Below are positions 63,219-64,000 of a DNA stretch of 64,000 nt, in pieces. The notes beneath the pieces are model-generated. The model was not told the origin of the DNA. It did no database searches and saw nothing but the letters and a program-made list of their open reading frames with translations. The DNA comes from Gracilaria gracilis (lineage: Eukaryota > Rhodophyta > Florideophyceae > Gracilariales > Gracilariaceae), in the NCBI GenBank assembly GCA_030374805.1, contig JARGSG010000229.1, positions 186,001 to 250,000 of the forward strand, read 5' to 3'. Within the stretch, counting starts at the first letter, position 1; each line of letters begins with the position of its first letter. A program made the position numbers and the translations under genes.

Positions 63219-64000
63219 ACTCGTAAATGCAGCGGTCTTGGCTAGGGTGCAGACACTCTCTGTACGAACTCCGCATTTCTACTGCCCAATGCTAGCTTGG
63301 CTGTACAGATGCTCTACTCACTGTCAGCTAATACCCAACTTGTAAGTTGCACTTCCACCTACAAAAAGTTCTGACCTTTGCCAGTGGATCTCTTTCACCA
63401 GTCGTTCTATGAGTAGTAACAGATTGTAGCCGGTCTCTGTTCTGCTATCCCATGCTCGACAGGGCAGAACATGAGGCCGTGCGGATTCACTGCTGCTAAC
63501 TTTGATGTGCTCCAGAATGGTACTTTTAAACCTGGACACTCCAGTTCTGGACATATCCTCTAAATCTGTTTGATTCCTTGTACTGCGCTGCCACAAAAAG
63601 ACATGCCACTACTGCCACCGCAAAACCTTTTAAGTTTTAAGCGGAGAATTCGGGAAAGCAAGTATGTAGTCCCGTGGACCAAAAAGAAAGATGTTATTCT
63701 AAAAAAATTGTTGTGTGCAATAAACAATATTGGGTGATTCTTTGTTCTCGAATTTTTTTTGGGGTCATTCACGATGGATTCCATTGTGACTACGTTCTTA
63801 TATACCAGAAAACTGCAGTTCTGCAGAAAATTACGTTAAAGAACCAAACATGCCAAATTCAAAGAACAGTACACGTCTAAATGTCGCTACAGTCAATCCT
63901 TACTAACAGACCTACATCAAACCCGAAATGAGCCAAAGAATGTACTGGAGTTCAGTTTTGCACTGACGAGAACTCAGACACACAACTTCTCACAGTCGTA
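63219..64000. other. Right edge, no supported gene
   Basis: Minus-strand frames at 63324-63784 could be decayed gag of Gypsy-B, but no zinc knuckle or gag motif is visible. The last 300 bases are AT-rich. Confidence 0.35.

Overview
The window is nuclear DNA of an intron-poor eukaryote. Very large conserved genes run as single open frames (TRRAP/Tra1, MTR4), the only clear introns are 81 and 89 bases long, and there are no bacterial-style operons. The coding style, the Sel1-repeat relic and the heavy load of chromodomain Gypsy, hAT, Harbinger-type and tyrosine-recombinase elements fit a multicellular red alga (Chondrus-like). That placement is inference; no rRNA or plastid marker is present.

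Layout. 1-4412 (-) is the N-terminal part of TRRAP/Tra1, running off the left edge. 7092-10232 (+) is the exosome helicase MTR4, convergent with PAF1 (10376-11725, -). 12642-15422 (+) is an intact hAT transposase. 15509-19108 holds a short WD40-like fragment and an unrecognised gene that probably has introns. 19643-21360 is repeat-rich DNA with a broken Sel1-repeat gene, followed by a RING protein (21404-21913, -). 23380-25743 is a divergent pair: a GCR1_C-like DNA-binding protein and a frameshifted Crypton-type tyrosine recombinase, with a long palindrome between them. 25977-27200 is a satellite whose 109-base unit is built from two hairpins. 28703-30286 (+) is cytosolic glutamyl-tRNA synthetase. 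30882-32533 (-) holds two DUF1761 paralogs. 32841-38220 is a head-to-head pair of bromodomain genes. 38251-39051 (-) is exosome subunit RRP46. 40097-40759 (-) is a secreted Pro/Arg-rich protein. From 42888 to the right edge almost everything recognisable is mobile DNA: a 1.05-kb element with double 18-base palindromes at each end, a 518-base hAT MITE, a complete but degraded chromodomain Gypsy element (Gypsy-A, 45062-56512, +), and a second Gypsy element (Gypsy-B, -) cut by Gypsy-A and carrying a dead Harbinger-type transposon.

How genes relate. MTR4 and RRP46 serve the same RNA-exosome pathway. TRRAP, PAF1 and the two bromodomain proteins are transcription and chromatin factors. Nothing shows that these are co-regulated, apart from the shared 358-base GC-rich gap of the bromodomain pair.

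Most novel candidates: (1) an intact 585-codon antisense gene inside Gypsy-A, whose sense genes are riddled with stops; (2) the split, divergent recombinase/GCR1_C element; (3) the hairpin satellite, in which every hairpin has an NCGAG-type loop; (4) the element bounded by paired TGACCTCATATGAGGTCA palindromes.
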